Shown: positions 24,886 to 33,644, counted from the stretch's first letter. The stretch is DNA of 64,000 nucleotides from Streptomyces sp. HPF1205 (GCF_020400825.1 NZ_JAINVH010000015.1:124001-188000), one strand, 5' to 3'. Notes: generated by a model from the sequence alone, not told the origin. Program-made: numbers and translations.

Positions 24886-25773
24886 GTGGACGAGAAGCCG
24901 GCGAGGCTCGCCGTGGGGGTGGTGGGCGCCGGCCGGGTGGGGCCCGCCCTGGCCGCCGCCCTGCGTCTGGCCGGGCACCGGCCCGTCGCCGTGTCGGGGG
25001 TGTCCGACGCGTCCAGGAGGCGCGCGGAGGCCCTGCTCCCGGGCGTGCCGCTGGTGGAGCCGCACGCGGTCATGGAAGCCGCGGACCTGGTCCTGCTGAC
25101 CGTGCCGGACGACGCCCTGCCCGACCTGGTCACCGGCCTCGCCGAGACCGGCGCCGTCCGCCCCGGCCAGCTCCTGGTGCACACCTCGGGCCGCTACGGC
25201 ACCGGTGTCCTGCGCCCCGCCCTGCGGGCCGGCGCCCTGCCCCTCGCCCTGCACCCCGTGATGACCTTCACCGGCACCCACGTGGACGTCCAGCGGCTGG
25301 CCGGCTGCAGCTTCGGCGTGACCGCCCCCGGCGAGCTCCGGCTGGCCGCCGAGGCCCTGGTGATCGAGATGGGCGGCGAACCGGAATGGATCGAGGAAGC
25401 CGCCCGCCCGCTCTACCACGCGGCCCTGGCCATCGGCGCCAACCACCTGGTCACCCTGGTCGCCCAGGCCAGGGACCTGCTCGGGCAGGCCGGCGTGGCC
25501 GAGCCCGGCCGCATGCTCGGCCCCCTGCTCGGCGCCGCCCTGGACAACGCCCTGCGCTCCGGCGACGGCGCCCTGACCGGCCCGGTGGCCCGCGGCGACG
25601 CCGGCACCGTGGCCGCCCACCTGCGGGAACTGGGCGAGCACGCGCCCGAGACCGTGGCCGGGTACGTCGCCATGGCACGGGCCACCGCGGACCGCGCGCT
25701 GGCCAACGGAATGCTCAAAGCGGAATACGCCGAGGCGCTGCTGGGCGCCCTCGCCGACGGGGGGACCCGATGA
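24886..25773 (+). CDS. Rossmann-like/DUF2520 domain protein, first gene of the cofactor operon
   Basis: About 295 residues. An N-terminal Rossmann fold (VGVVGAGRVGPALAAALRLAG) binds a dinucleotide, and a C-terminal helical DUF2520 domain follows (PLYHAALAIGANHLVTLV). It resembles ketopantoate reductase-like enzymes but its reaction is undetermined; the position directly before panC suggests pantothenate metabolism. GTG 24886 is ten bases after GGGAGG; GTG 24880 and a frame back to 24796 are alternatives. Its stop overlaps panC's ATG (ATGA). Confidence 0.85.
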   Translation: MDEKPARLAVGVVGAGRVGPALAAALRLAGHRPVAVSGVSDASRRRAEALLPGVPLVEPHAVMEAADLVLLTVPDDALPDLVTGLAETGAVRPGQLLVHTSGRYGTGVLRPALRAGALPLALHPVMTFTGTHVDVQRLAGCSFGVTAPGELRLAAEALVIEMGGEPEWIEEAARPLYHAALAIGANHLVTLVAQARDLLGQAGVAEPGRMLGPLLGAALDNALRSGDGALTGPVARGDAGTVAAHLRELGEHAPETVAGYVAMARATADRALANGMLKAEYAEALLGALADGGTR

Positions 25774-26633
25774 CCGAACTCGTACACCACGCGCGGGACC
25801 TGCCCCCGGCCGCCGCCGTGGTGATGACCATGGGCGCGCTGCACGAGGGGCACGCCTCCCTGATCCGCGCCGCCCGCGCCCACGCCGGGGACGGCCCGGT
25901 CACCGTCACGGTCTTCGTCAACCCGCTGCAGTTCGGCCCGAACGAGGACCTCGACCGCTACCCCCGCACCCTCGACGCCGACCTCGAACTCGCCGCGGCG
26001 GCCGGCGCCGACCGCGTCTTCGCCCCCGCCGTCGAGGAGGTCTACCCGGGCGGCGAGCCCCAGGTCCGCGTCACCGCGGGGCCCATGGGGGAGCGGTACG
26101 AGGGCGCCGCCCGCCCCGGCCACTTCGACGGCATGCTCACCGTCGTCGCCAAGCTGCTGCACCTCACCAGGCCGCGGGCCGCCTTCTTCGGCCAGAAGGA
26201 CGCCCAGCAGCTCGCCCTGATCCGCCGCATGGTCACCGACCTGAACTTCCCGGTCGGGATCGTCGCCGTCCCCACGGTCCGCGAGCCCGACGGCCTGGCC
26301 CTGTCCAGCCGCAACCGCTATCTGAGCGCCGAGGAGCGCACCCGCGCCCTGGCGCTGTCGCGCGCCCTGTTCGCCGGCCGCGACCGTCTCGCGGAAGGCC
26401 CCGAGGCGGTGCGCAAGGCAGCCCGCGAGGAGCTGTCCGCCGCCGGCGGCCTGGCCGTCGACTACCTGGACCTGATCGACCCGGCGACCTTCACCGGGGC
26501 CGGCCCGGACCACACAGGACCGGCCGTCCTCGCCGTCGCCGCCAAGGTCGGCACCACCCGCCTGATCGACAACGTCCCGCTGGACTTTCCCGGCGGGTCG
26601 CCCGCCACCTCGGAGTTGGGAGCCGCCCGATGA
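25770..26633 (+). CDS. panC: Pantoate--beta-alanine ligase
   Basis: A 287-residue pantothenate synthetase, which joins pantoate and beta-alanine with ATP to give pantothenate. VVMTMGALHEGHASLIRAA carries the HxGH-type nucleotide motif, TVFVNPLQFGPNEDLDRYPR binds substrate, and FFGQKDAQQ plus SSRNRYLS (KMSKS-like) are conserved. Length is normal. Coupled by ATGA overlaps to the DUF2520 gene before and nadB after. panB and panD are not in the window. Confidence 0.97.
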   Translation: MTELVHHARDLPPAAAVVMTMGALHEGHASLIRAARAHAGDGPVTVTVFVNPLQFGPNEDLDRYPRTLDADLELAAAAGADRVFAPAVEEVYPGGEPQVRVTAGPMGERYEGAARPGHFDGMLTVVAKLLHLTRPRAAFFGQKDAQQLALIRRMVTDLNFPVGIVAVPTVREPDGLALSSRNRYLSAEERTRALALSRALFAGRDRLAEGPEAVRKAAREELSAAGGLAVDYLDLIDPATFTGAGPDHTGPAVLAVAAKVGTTRLIDNVPLDFPGGSPATSELGAAR

Positions 26634-28534
26634 CCGCGAACGGAGCCGGGGCGAGCAGCGCCGGCGCACCCCCGGCGGGCCGGCCCACCGGCATACGCCT
26701 GTACGCGCCCGCGCCCGGCTGGGCGATCGACTCCGACGTCGTGGTGGTCGGCTCCGGCGTGGCCGGGCTGACGGTGGCGCTGCGCTGCGCCGCGGCCGGG
26801 GCGAAGGTCACCGTGGTGACCAAGGCGAAGCTGGACGACGGCTCGACCCGCTGGGCCCAGGGCGGCATCGCCGCCGCGCTCGGCGAGGGCGACACCCCCG
26901 CCCAGCACCTGGACGACACCCTGGTCGCGGGCGCCGGACTGTGCGACGAGCCGGCCGTACGCACCCTGGTCACCGAGGGGCCCGGCGCCGTACGCCGCCT
27001 GATCGACACCGGCGCGCGCTTCGACGTGGACGACCTCGGCGAGCTCATGCTGACCCGCGAGGGCGGCCACCACCGCCGCCGCATAGCCCACGCGGGCGGC
27101 GACGCGACCGGCGCCGAGGTGTCGCGCGCGCTCATAGCGGCGGTCCGGCAGGCCGGCACCGCCCGCGACGGGGACGGCGGCACAAGCGTGGCAGGCGGCA
27201 CAAGCGTCGCCGGCAGCATAAGCGTCGTCGAGAACGCGCTCGTCCTGGACCTGCTCACCGACGCCCACGGCAGGACCGCGGGCGTCACCCTGCACGTGAT
27301 GGGCGAGGGGCAGCGCGACGGGGTCGGCGCGGTCCGCGCCCGGGCCGTGGTGCTGGCCACCGGCGGCATGGGCCAGGTGTTCTCCGCCACCACCAACCCG
27401 TCGGTGTCCACCGGTGACGGGGTGGCGCTGGCGCTGCGGGCCGGGGCCGAGGTCAGCGACCTGGAGTTCGTCCAGTTCCACCCGACGCCCTTGTGGCTGG
27501 GCCCGGACGCCGAGGGCCAGCAGCCCCTGGTGTCGGAGGCGGTGCGCGGCGAGGGCGCGTACCTGGTGGACGCCGACGGCGTGCGCTTCATGGTCGGGCA
27601 GCACGAACTCGCCGAGCTCGCGCCCCGCGACATCGTCGCCAAGGGCATCACGCGGCGGATGCTGGAGACCGGCGCCGACCACATGTTCCTCGACGCCCGC
27701 CACTTCGGCGCGGCCATGTGGGAGGAGCGCTTCCCGACCATCCTCGCCGCCTGCCGCGCGCACGGCATCGACCCGGTCACCGAACCGATCCCGGTCGCCC
27801 CGGCCGCGCACTACGCGTCCGGCGGCGTCCGTACCGACCTGTACGGGCGGACCACCGTCCCGGGCCTGTACGCGTGCGGCGAGGTCGCCTGCACCGGCGT
27901 GCACGGCGCCAACCGCCTCGCCTCGAACTCCCTCCTGGAGGGCCTGGTCTTCGCCGAGCGGATCGCGGCCCGGGTCCTCGCCGACCCGGTCGTCCCCGGC
28001 CCGCCGGTCGTCCCCGAGCCCACCCACGCCCCGCTGCTGGCCTCCGAGGCGCGGTACGAGGTGCAGCGCATCATGACCGCGGGCGCCGGCGTGCTCAGGA
28101 GCGCGGAGAGCCTCGCGGTGGCCGCGGGCGCCCTGGAGCGGCTGCACACCGCGGCCGTGGAGGCGTACGACCGGGACGGCAAGACCGCCGAGCCCTGTGT
28201 GGAGACCTGGGAGGCCACCAACCTGGGCCTGGTCGCCCGGGTGCTGGTGGCCGCCGCTAGGCGGCGCGAGGAGACCCGCGGCTGCCACTGGCGCGAGGAC
28301 CGGCCCGAGCGCGACGACGAGGCCTGGCGCCGCCACCTGGTCGTCCGGCTGACCCCGCACCGTACCCTTGAGGTCCGCACCACCCAGGGGCCGGACTTCG
28401 ACGCCACCGTGCCCGTACCGCCCCCGGCCGGCGTCGTGGACCCGGCCGCTTTCGGGGATGATGGGGCGGCCGCCGCGCACCGCACAGCACCGACAGCACC
28501 CATCGGATACGCCGCTTCGAAGGAGCAGCCGTGA
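26630..28534 (+). CDS. nadB: L-aspartate oxidase
   Basis: A 634-residue flavoprotein that oxidises aspartate to iminoaspartate in de novo NAD synthesis. VVVGSGVAGLTVALR is the FAD-binding loop; TRWAQGGIAAAL, GGHHRRRIAHAGGDATG and LEFVQFHPT are succinate-dehydrogenase/NadB signatures; GVHGANRLASNSLLEGLVF is near the C-terminal third. An internal low-complexity stretch (TSVAGGTSVAGSISVV, about residue 186) repeats a short unit. nadA, the usual quinolinate synthase partner, is not adjacent. Coupled to panC and nadC. Confidence 0.97.
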   Translation: MTANGAGASSAGAPPAGRPTGIRLYAPAPGWAIDSDVVVVGSGVAGLTVALRCAAAGAKVTVVTKAKLDDGSTRWAQGGIAAALGEGDTPAQHLDDTLVAGAGLCDEPAVRTLVTEGPGAVRRLIDTGARFDVDDLGELMLTREGGHHRRRIAHAGGDATGAEVSRALIAAVRQAGTARDGDGGTSVAGGTSVAGSISVVENALVLDLLTDAHGRTAGVTLHVMGEGQRDGVGAVRARAVVLATGGMGQVFSATTNPSVSTGDGVALALRAGAEVSDLEFVQFHPTPLWLGPDAEGQQPLVSEAVRGEGAYLVDADGVRFMVGQHELAELAPRDIVAKGITRRMLETGADHMFLDARHFGAAMWEERFPTILAACRAHGIDPVTEPIPVAPAAHYASGGVRTDLYGRTTVPGLYACGEVACTGVHGANRLASNSLLEGLVFAERIAARVLADPVVPGPPVVPEPTHAPLLASEARYEVQRIMTAGAGVLRSAESLAVAAGALERLHTAAVEAYDRDGKTAEPCVETWEATNLGLVARVLVAAARRREETRGCHWREDRPERDDEAWRRHLVVRLTPHRTLEVRTTQGPDFDATVPVPPPAGVVDPAAFGDDGAAAAHRTAPTAPIGYAASKEQP

Positions 28535-29574
28535 CCACCCCGGACCGCCCCCAGCCCCCCGTCGTCCTCCCCATGCCGCAGTTCGGGCCGCCCGGCGAGG
28601 CCGCGTCCGCGGCGGCCGGCGGCTGCGGTGACGGCTGCGGCTGCGGCGCGGGAAGCGCCGGGGAGTACGAACTGGACCCGCTGGAGTGCGGCCTCGACCC
28701 CGACCTGGCGCAGTTGATCGTCGCGGACGGGCTCGACCCCGTGCAGGTCGAGGACATCGCGCACATGGCCATCGAGGAGGACCTCGACCAGGGCGTGGAC
28801 ATCACCACGATCGCCACTGTGCCCGAGGACGCGATGTCCGTGGGCGACTTCACCGCCCGCGAGGCCGGCGTGGTGGCCGGGCTGCGGGTGGCCGAGGCGG
28901 TGCTCTCCGTGGTGTGCACCGACGAGTTCGAGGTCGAGCGGCACGTGGCGGACGGCGACCGGGTCGAGGCCGGGCAGAAGCTGCTCACCGTGCGCACCCG
29001 CACCCGCGACCTGCTCACCGCCGAGCGCAGCGCGCTCAACCTGCTGTGCCGGCTGTCCGGCATCGCCACCGCCACCCGCCGCTGGGTGGACGCCCTGGAG
29101 GGCACGCGGGCGCAGGTGCGCGACACCCGCAAGACCACCCCGGGCCTGCGGGCGCTGGAGAAGTACGCCGTCAGGTGCGGCGGCGGCGTCAACCACCGGA
29201 TGTCGCTGTCGGACGCGGCACTGGTCAAGGACAACCACGTGGTGGCCGCCGGCGGCGTCGCCCAGGCGTTCAAGCTGGTCCGCGAGGAGTTCCCCGACGT
29301 GCCCATCGAGGTCGAGGTGGACACCCTGCACCAGGTGCGGGAGGTGCTGGAGGCCGGCGCGGACCTGATCCTGCTGGACAACTTCACGCCCGCCGAGACC
29401 GAGGAGGCCGTCGCCGTCGTCGGCGGCCGGGCCTTCCTGGAGTCCTCCGGCCGGCTCACCCTGGACAACGCCCGCGCCTACGCCGAGACCGGCGTCAACT
29501 TCCTGTCGGTCGGGTCGCTCACCCATTCCTCCCCGATCCTGGACATCGGCCTCGACCTGCGAGCGGAAGCGTAG
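28531..29574 (+). CDS. nadC: Nicotinate-nucleotide pyrophosphorylase (carboxylating)
   Basis: A 347-residue quinolinate phosphoribosyltransferase producing nicotinate mononucleotide. EEDLDQGVDITT, the RDTRKTTPGLRALEKYAVRCGGG active-site block (shown to identify it) and the barrel end LDNFTPAETEEAV are present. The first 45 residues exceed the family core and hold a C-x3-C-x-C motif (Cys32, 36, 38). GTG 28531 overlaps the nadB stop. About 50 residues longer than most bacterial NadC. Confidence 0.96.
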   Translation: MTTPDRPQPPVVLPMPQFGPPGEAASAAAGGCGDGCGCGAGSAGEYELDPLECGLDPDLAQLIVADGLDPVQVEDIAHMAIEEDLDQGVDITTIATVPEDAMSVGDFTAREAGVVAGLRVAEAVLSVVCTDEFEVERHVADGDRVEAGQKLLTVRTRTRDLLTAERSALNLLCRLSGIATATRRWVDALEGTRAQVRDTRKTTPGLRALEKYAVRCGGGVNHRMSLSDAALVKDNHVVAAGGVAQAFKLVREEFPDVPIEVEVDTLHQVREVLEAGADLILLDNFTPAETEEAVAVVGGRAFLESSGRLTLDNARAYAETGVNFLSVGSLTHSSPILDIGLDLRAEA

Positions 29575-29580
29575 AGGCGG

Positions 29581-30375
29581 ATGCTGCTCACCATCGACGT
29601 CGGCAACACCCACACCGTGCTGGGCCTCTTCGACGGCGAGGAGATCGTCGAGCACTGGCGGATCTCCACCGACGCCCGCAGGACCGCCGACGAACTGGCG
29701 GTCCTGCTGCAGGGTCTGATGGGCATGCACCCGCTGCTGGGCGACCTCGGCGACGGCATCGACGGCATCTCCATCTGCTCCACCGTGCCGTCGGTGCTGC
29801 ACGAGCTGCGCGAGGTGACCCGCCGCTATTACGGCGACGTCCCCTCCGTGCTGGTCGAGCCCGGCATCAAGACCGGCGTGCCCATCCTCGTCGACCACCC
29901 CAAGGAGGTCGGCTCCGACCGGATCATCAACTCGCTCGCCGCCGTGCACCTGTACGGCGGCCCGTGCATCGTCGTGGACTTCGGCACGGCCACGACCTTC
30001 GACGCGGTGTCCGCCCGCGGCGAGTACGTGGGCGGGGCCATCGCCCCCGGCATCGAGATCTCGGTGGACGCCCTCGGGATGCGCGGCGCCCAGCTCCGCA
30101 AGATCGAGCTGGCCCGGCCGCGCAGCGTGATCGGCAAGAACACCATCGAGGCGATGCAGTCGGGCATCCTCTACGGTTTCGCCGGTCAGGCCGACGGCAT
30201 CGCCGAACGCATGGCCCGCGAGCTCGCCGACGACCCGGACGACGTCACGGTGATCGCCACCGGCGGCCTCGCCCCCCTCGTCCTGGGCGAGGCCTCGATC
30301 ATCGACGCCCACGAACCGTGGCTCACCCTGATCGGCCTGCGCCTGGTCTACGAGCGCAACGTCCAGGTGAGCTGA
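29581..30375 (+). CDS. coaX: Type III pantothenate kinase
   Basis: A 264-residue CoaX that phosphorylates pantothenate, the first step to coenzyme A. It starts MLLTIDVGNTHTVLGLFDG, the phosphate-binding loop; GSDRIINSLAA and IVVDFGTATTFD are the other ASKHA-fold signatures. It starts 6 bases after nadC stops, ending the panC-nadB-nadC-coaX run and linking pantothenate synthesis with its use. Confidence 0.97.
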   Translation: MLLTIDVGNTHTVLGLFDGEEIVEHWRISTDARRTADELAVLLQGLMGMHPLLGDLGDGIDGISICSTVPSVLHELREVTRRYYGDVPSVLVEPGIKTGVPILVDHPKEVGSDRIINSLAAVHLYGGPCIVVDFGTATTFDAVSARGEYVGGAIAPGIEISVDALGMRGAQLRKIELARPRSVIGKNTIEAMQSGILYGFAGQADGIAERMARELADDPDDVTVIATGGLAPLVLGEASIIDAHEPWLTLIGLRLVYERNVQVS

Positions 30376-30498
30376 CTCCCGCGGGGGCAGGGGGCCCGGG
30401 CGGCGAGCGCCGGAGGGGCGGGCGCGACGAGCGCGAGGCGACGCACCGCGTATACCTTCTTACGCGAAGTTTGTCCTCTTAGCACTTAAAGTCCATGC

Positions 30499-31248
30499 AT
30501 GCCCACGCCACACGGAACCCGAGGCGCACTGGCGTTCAGCGCGGACGAGGTGCGGGTGGTGCGGCGCGTCCTGGCGGAGGCGCTGCGCCCGGGCCGGACC
30601 GCCGCCGCGGCCGGCCCCGCCTGCCGTACCGTCGTCGCGCCGCGCGCCCCCGCGCACACCCCCGCACACCTGCAGGCGCACGTGCTGGACTGCCTCCGGC
30701 TGGCGGCGGCGGTGGACGACGCGCTGGAGGAGGCGGCCCGCACGCGCGCCTTCCTGCTGGCCGAGCTGCGCCGCTACCGGCACGCGCTGCCGGGTACGGC
30801 GGCCGGCTACCTGGAACGGCTGCGGGCCGCCCTCGCGGACGGCTACGTGCCCGGTTCCGCCGACCTGGCCGCGCTGCGGGCGCTGCGGGCGCTGCCGTGC
30901 GGCACCGCCGAGCACCAGCGCCGCACCGCGCTGCTGCGCCGCTGCGAAATCCTCGCGGACCACGACGTACGACTGCGCCTGGAGGCCCATATGCCCGCGC
31001 CGCGCCGCCTGCCGACCCCGCCGCCGGTACCCGCCCTGGCCGAACCCCCGGCCGAGGAGCCGGGCAAGGAGCCGAACAAGGAGCAGGAGCGGCCGGAGGA
31101 GTCCCCGGCCCCGGAGCCCGAGGAGCCGCGCCCCCAGCCGCACCGGCCGCGGCCGCGGCCCGAGCCGGGCCGCCGCACCCCCACCCCCGCCGAGATCTGG
31201 CCCCCGCACCGCCGCCCGCACCACCCGCCGAAGTCGCGCTCGGCGTGA
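30499..31248 (+). CDS. Conserved actinobacterial protein of unknown function
   Basis: A 249-residue protein. Residues 1-150 are helical (FSADEVRVVRRVLAEAL, HLQAHVLDCLRLAAAVDDALEEAARTRAFLL style sequence) and the last 80 are Pro/Glu/Arg-rich and disordered. Homologues occur at the same place in other Streptomyces downstream of coaX, which I recognise from context, not from a known activity. The ATG lacks a ribosome binding site; AT-rich sequence upstream (TTAGCACTTAAAGT) suggests a promoter close by, and a leaderless transcript is likely. Confidence 0.75.
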   Translation: MPTPHGTRGALAFSADEVRVVRRVLAEALRPGRTAAAAGPACRTVVAPRAPAHTPAHLQAHVLDCLRLAAAVDDALEEAARTRAFLLAELRRYRHALPGTAAGYLERLRAALADGYVPGSADLAALRALRALPCGTAEHQRRTALLRRCEILADHDVRLRLEAHMPAPRRLPTPPPVPALAEPPAEEPGKEPNKEQERPEESPAPEPEEPRPQPHRPRPRPEPGRRTPTPAEIWPPHRRPHHPPKSRSA

Positions 31249-31343
31249 CTCGGCGTGACTCGGCGTGAGGCGGCCGCCCTGCCCGCCGCCGTCCGGGCAG
31301 GGCGCCCCCGGGGCCGCCGGAGGCCATGGCTACGCTGGACGCC

Positions 31344-31532
31344 ATGGACTACGTTTCCGCGATCGTGCCGCCGCTGGTGATGGCCGTGTTCTTCATCGGC
31401 CTGGTCGTGACGATCATCAAGCACCAGGGCGGTGCCAACAAGGCCAAGGAGGACGCCGCCGTGGACGCCGCCTTCGCCGCCCAGGCGGAGGCCGCCCGCC
31501 GGGCCGGCCGGCCTGCCGCCGGCGACCAGTAG
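31344..31532 (+). CDS. Small single-pass membrane protein
   Basis: A 62-residue protein starting MDYVSAIVPPLVMAVFFIGL, with one membrane helix at residues 5-26 and a charged, alanine-rich cytoplasmic tail. TACGCT lies seven bases before ATG 31344, a leaderless arrangement, which favours this start over ATG 31326. Function unknown. Confidence 0.78.
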   Translation: MDYVSAIVPPLVMAVFFIGLVVTIIKHQGGANKAKEDAAVDAAFAAQAEAARRAGRPAAGDQ

Positions 31533-31646
31533 ACCCGGTTCGCGGCACCGGTGGTCCGCGGCACCGGTCCACCGGCACGGCCGGACAACCAGCTGCGATC
31601 CCGGCAATTCGGGCAATTACCTATAGTCGCCCGTAGTATTTCCAGT

Positions 31647-32042
31647 GTGCCCCGACCACTGGGAGAGCTCGAAGACGCCGTCATGACGCGGGTGTGGGAG
31701 TGGAACCGCCCGGTCACGGTTCGTGAGGTTCTGGAAGACCTGTCGCAGGACCGTACGATCGCCTACACAACCGTGATGACCGTAATGGACAACCTGCGCC
31801 AGAAGGGCTGGCTGCGCCGGACCGAGGAAGGCCGGGCTTATCGCTATGAGGCGGTTTCGACAAGGGCGGCATACGCGGCCGCACTGATGAACGAAGCGTG
31901 GTCGGCCAGTGACAACCCCGCCGCCGCCCTGGTGCACTTCTTCGGGATGATGTCGGCGGAACAGCGCGAAGCCCTCCGCGACGCAATGCGCATCATCCAG
32001 TCCGTGGACCCCTCCGGACCGCCGGAACCCGAAGGACGATAG
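31647..32042 (+). CDS. BlaI/MecI/CopY-family repressor
   Basis: A 131-residue winged-helix repressor: LGELEDAVMTRVWEWNRPVTVREVLEDL and TTVMTVMDNLRQKGWL are the BlaI signature, with a helical C-terminal dimerisation part. GTG 31647 lies seven bases after TAGTAT, indicating leaderless translation. The arms TACCTA and TAGTA (31619-31639) around it could be a BlaI-type operator. No beta-lactamase or BlaR/MecR protease gene is adjacent. Confidence 0.9.
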   Translation: MPRPLGELEDAVMTRVWEWNRPVTVREVLEDLSQDRTIAYTTVMTVMDNLRQKGWLRRTEEGRAYRYEAVSTRAAYAAALMNEAWSASDNPAAALVHFFGMMSAEQREALRDAMRIIQSVDPSGPPEPEGR

Positions 32043-32052
32043 CGTCCGGTCC

Positions 32053-32571
32053 ATGCCCCTGCTCTCGAATGAGGTCACCATCCGCCGCGCCAGGACCGGC
32101 GATGTCCGCGCCCTGCGCCGGCTGCTGGACTCCTATGTCCGTGACGGCATCCTGCTCGACAAGGCGACGGTGACGCTTTATGAGGACATCCAGGAGTTCT
32201 GGGTGGCCGAACGCGACGAGGACGCCGCCGTGGTCGCCTGCGGCGCCCTGCACGTGATGTGGGAGGACCTCGCCGAGGTCAGGACGCTGGCGGTGGACCC
32301 GGCGCTGCGCGGCCGCGGCGTGGGCCACCTGCTGCTGGCCAAGTTGCTGCAGACCGCGCGCTGGCTGGGAGTCAGGCGTATTTTCTGCCTCACCTTCGAA
32401 GTCGACTTCTTCGGCAAGCACGGCTTCGTGGAGATCGGCGAGACCCCGGTGGACGGCGATGTCTTCGGCGAGCTCCTCCGTTCCAATGACGAGGGCGTCG
32501 CCGAGTTCCTCGGCCTGGAGCGGGTGAAACCCAACACCTTGGGCAACAGCCGCATGCTGCTGCAACTGTGA
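32053..32571 (+). CDS. Short GNAT amino-acid N-acetyltransferase (ArgA-like)
   Basis: A 172-residue GNAT protein. VRTLAVDPALRGRGVGHLLLAKLL contains the acetyl-CoA pyrophosphate loop, and CLTFEVDFFGKHGF is typical of short N-acetylglutamate synthases of actinobacteria, which begin arginine synthesis. It lacks the amino-acid kinase domain of classical ArgA. Ten bases after the BlaI-type gene on the same strand and just before lsr2. Confidence 0.88.
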   Translation: MPLLSNEVTIRRARTGDVRALRRLLDSYVRDGILLDKATVTLYEDIQEFWVAERDEDAAVVACGALHVMWEDLAEVRTLAVDPALRGRGVGHLLLAKLLQTARWLGVRRIFCLTFEVDFFGKHGFVEIGETPVDGDVFGELLRSNDEGVAEFLGLERVKPNTLGNSRMLLQL

Positions 32572-32692
32572 GTGATCCGGTTTGTCCGGATCGCGCTACC
32601 TCGTGCGAACCTCTTCGCGCAAGGGGTTTGAGTTTTCCGGTGAAAGGCGCTTTGCTTTTACCGTTAATCCGTTTTCGATGAAAGGGAAGCCG
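32572..32692 (+). promoter_or_regulatory. AT-rich lsr2 upstream region
   Basis: This 120-bp stretch is clearly less GC-rich than its surroundings (GGTTTGAGTTTTCCGG, CTTTGCTTTTACCGTTAATC, GTTTTCGATGAAAGGG). Lsr2 prefers AT-rich DNA, so autoregulation by Lsr2 at its own promoter is likely. AAAGGGAAG before GTG 32693 is the ribosome binding site. Confidence 0.65.
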
Positions 32693-33031
32693 GTGGCACA
32701 GAAGGTTCAGGTCCTTCTTGTCGACGACCTCGACGGTGGCGAGGCGGACGAGACCGTGACGTTTGCACTCGACGGTGTGACGTACGAGATCGACCTCACC
32801 ACGGAGAATGCAGACAAGCTGCGCGGGCTGCTCAGCCCGTACACGGACAGTGGCCGCCGGACCGGCGGACGGGCCGGACGCGGCCGTACCAAGGCGGTCC
32901 GCGGCAGCGGCGGCTCCGGTCCCGACACCGCCAAGATCCGTGCGTGGGCCAAGGAGAAGGGCTACGAAGTCAACGACCGCGGCCGCGTGCCGGCGACCAT
33001 CCGTGAGGCGTACGAGAAGGCCCACGGCTGA
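32693..33031 (+). CDS. lsr2: Nucleoid-associated protein Lsr2
   Basis: A 112-residue xenogeneic silencer. The N-terminal dimerisation domain (MAQKVQVLLVDDLDGGEADE) is followed by a basic linker (GGRAGRGRTKAVRG) and a C-terminal DNA-binding domain (IRAWAKEKGYEVNDRGRVPATI) containing the RGR AT-hook-like residues. The frame is open upstream to 32582, but homology and a good ribosome binding site fix GTG 32693. Its last 70 bases overlap the 3' end of a convergent gene. Confidence 0.97.
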   Translation: MAQKVQVLLVDDLDGGEADETVTFALDGVTYEIDLTTENADKLRGLLSPYTDSGRRTGGRAGRGRTKAVRGSGGSGPDTAKIRAWAKEKGYEVNDRGRVPATIREAYEKAHG

Positions 33032-33552
33032 TCCTGGCAGCGTGTCCGCAGGGTGATCCGATGGCAGGCCGTCGCCAGGGCGGCCACCAGCGCCGGAAGT
33101 CCGACGGGCGCCCCCGTTCCGTCGGCCTGGCCCGCGCCGTCCAAGCGGAGCGCGGGCACGGTGGACTCCACGTCGATCCCGGAGCGGGGAGGCCGCAGCC
33201 ACACCGGTGCCGACCGGTCGTAGGCGGCCTCCCGGCGCCCCCACTCCGGGTGGGCGGGCGCCCGCATCACCTGCCCCGCGCCCATGGCTGTCAGGTCCAG
33301 TGGGATCCCGCCCCACTCCAGCCACTCCAGGAGCCCTGGCAGCTCCTCGGCGGATCCGGCGGCGACCAGCAGCCGGATCCGGTGGCCCTCCAGCGCCACC
33401 GGACCCAGTAGCCCCGGCCGCGCGAAGCGGCTCAGCATGGCGAAGCCCGCCTCGGCCGGCGCGTCCAGCGCGTCGAACCGCACCCCGGTGACCAGCCCCG
33501 GGGGCACCGTGCCGGTCACCGGCCAGCCCAGTTCGTGCTCGTACCAGCCCAT
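32962..33552 (-). CDS. SCO3374-like conserved protein, antisense to the end of lsr2
   Basis: A 196-residue protein with an opening MGWYEHELGWPVTGTVPPGL and the segment SAEELPGLLEWLEWGGIPLDLTAMG, which I recognise as the streptomycete family next to Lsr2 named after SCO3374. The function is unknown. The in-frame stop at 33585 limits the start to ATG 33552, with no ribosome binding site seen. The last 23 codons are read on the strand opposite lsr2, giving a 70-bp tail-to-tail overlap. Confidence 0.78.
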   Translation of the reverse strand: MGWYEHELGWPVTGTVPPGLVTGVRFDALDAPAEAGFAMLSRFARPGLLGPVALEGHRIRLLVAAGSAEELPGLLEWLEWGGIPLDLTAMGAGQVMRAPAHPEWGRREAAYDRSAPVWLRPPRSGIDVESTVPALRLDGAGQADGTGAPVGLPALVAALATACHRITLRTRCQDQPWAFSYASRMVAGTRPRSLTS

Positions 33553-33644
33553 GCCGTGTGCAACTGCGGGCCCCGCGCCCGGTTACGCGGCGGGGCGGCT
33601 CGTAACTGTGTGCTGTCCGCCCGGGACCGCCCCCGGCAGCCTCC

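Noticed and set aside
23452..25641. A 729-codon leftward frame across the oxidoreductase and DUF2520 genes
   Set aside because: Antisense shadow of recognised genes with no protein family signal and strong GAR/RAP composition.
30450..30498. tRNA-like or small RNA signal in the AT-rich gap after coaX
   Set aside because: No cloverleaf arms or conserved T-loop bases; explained better as a promoter.
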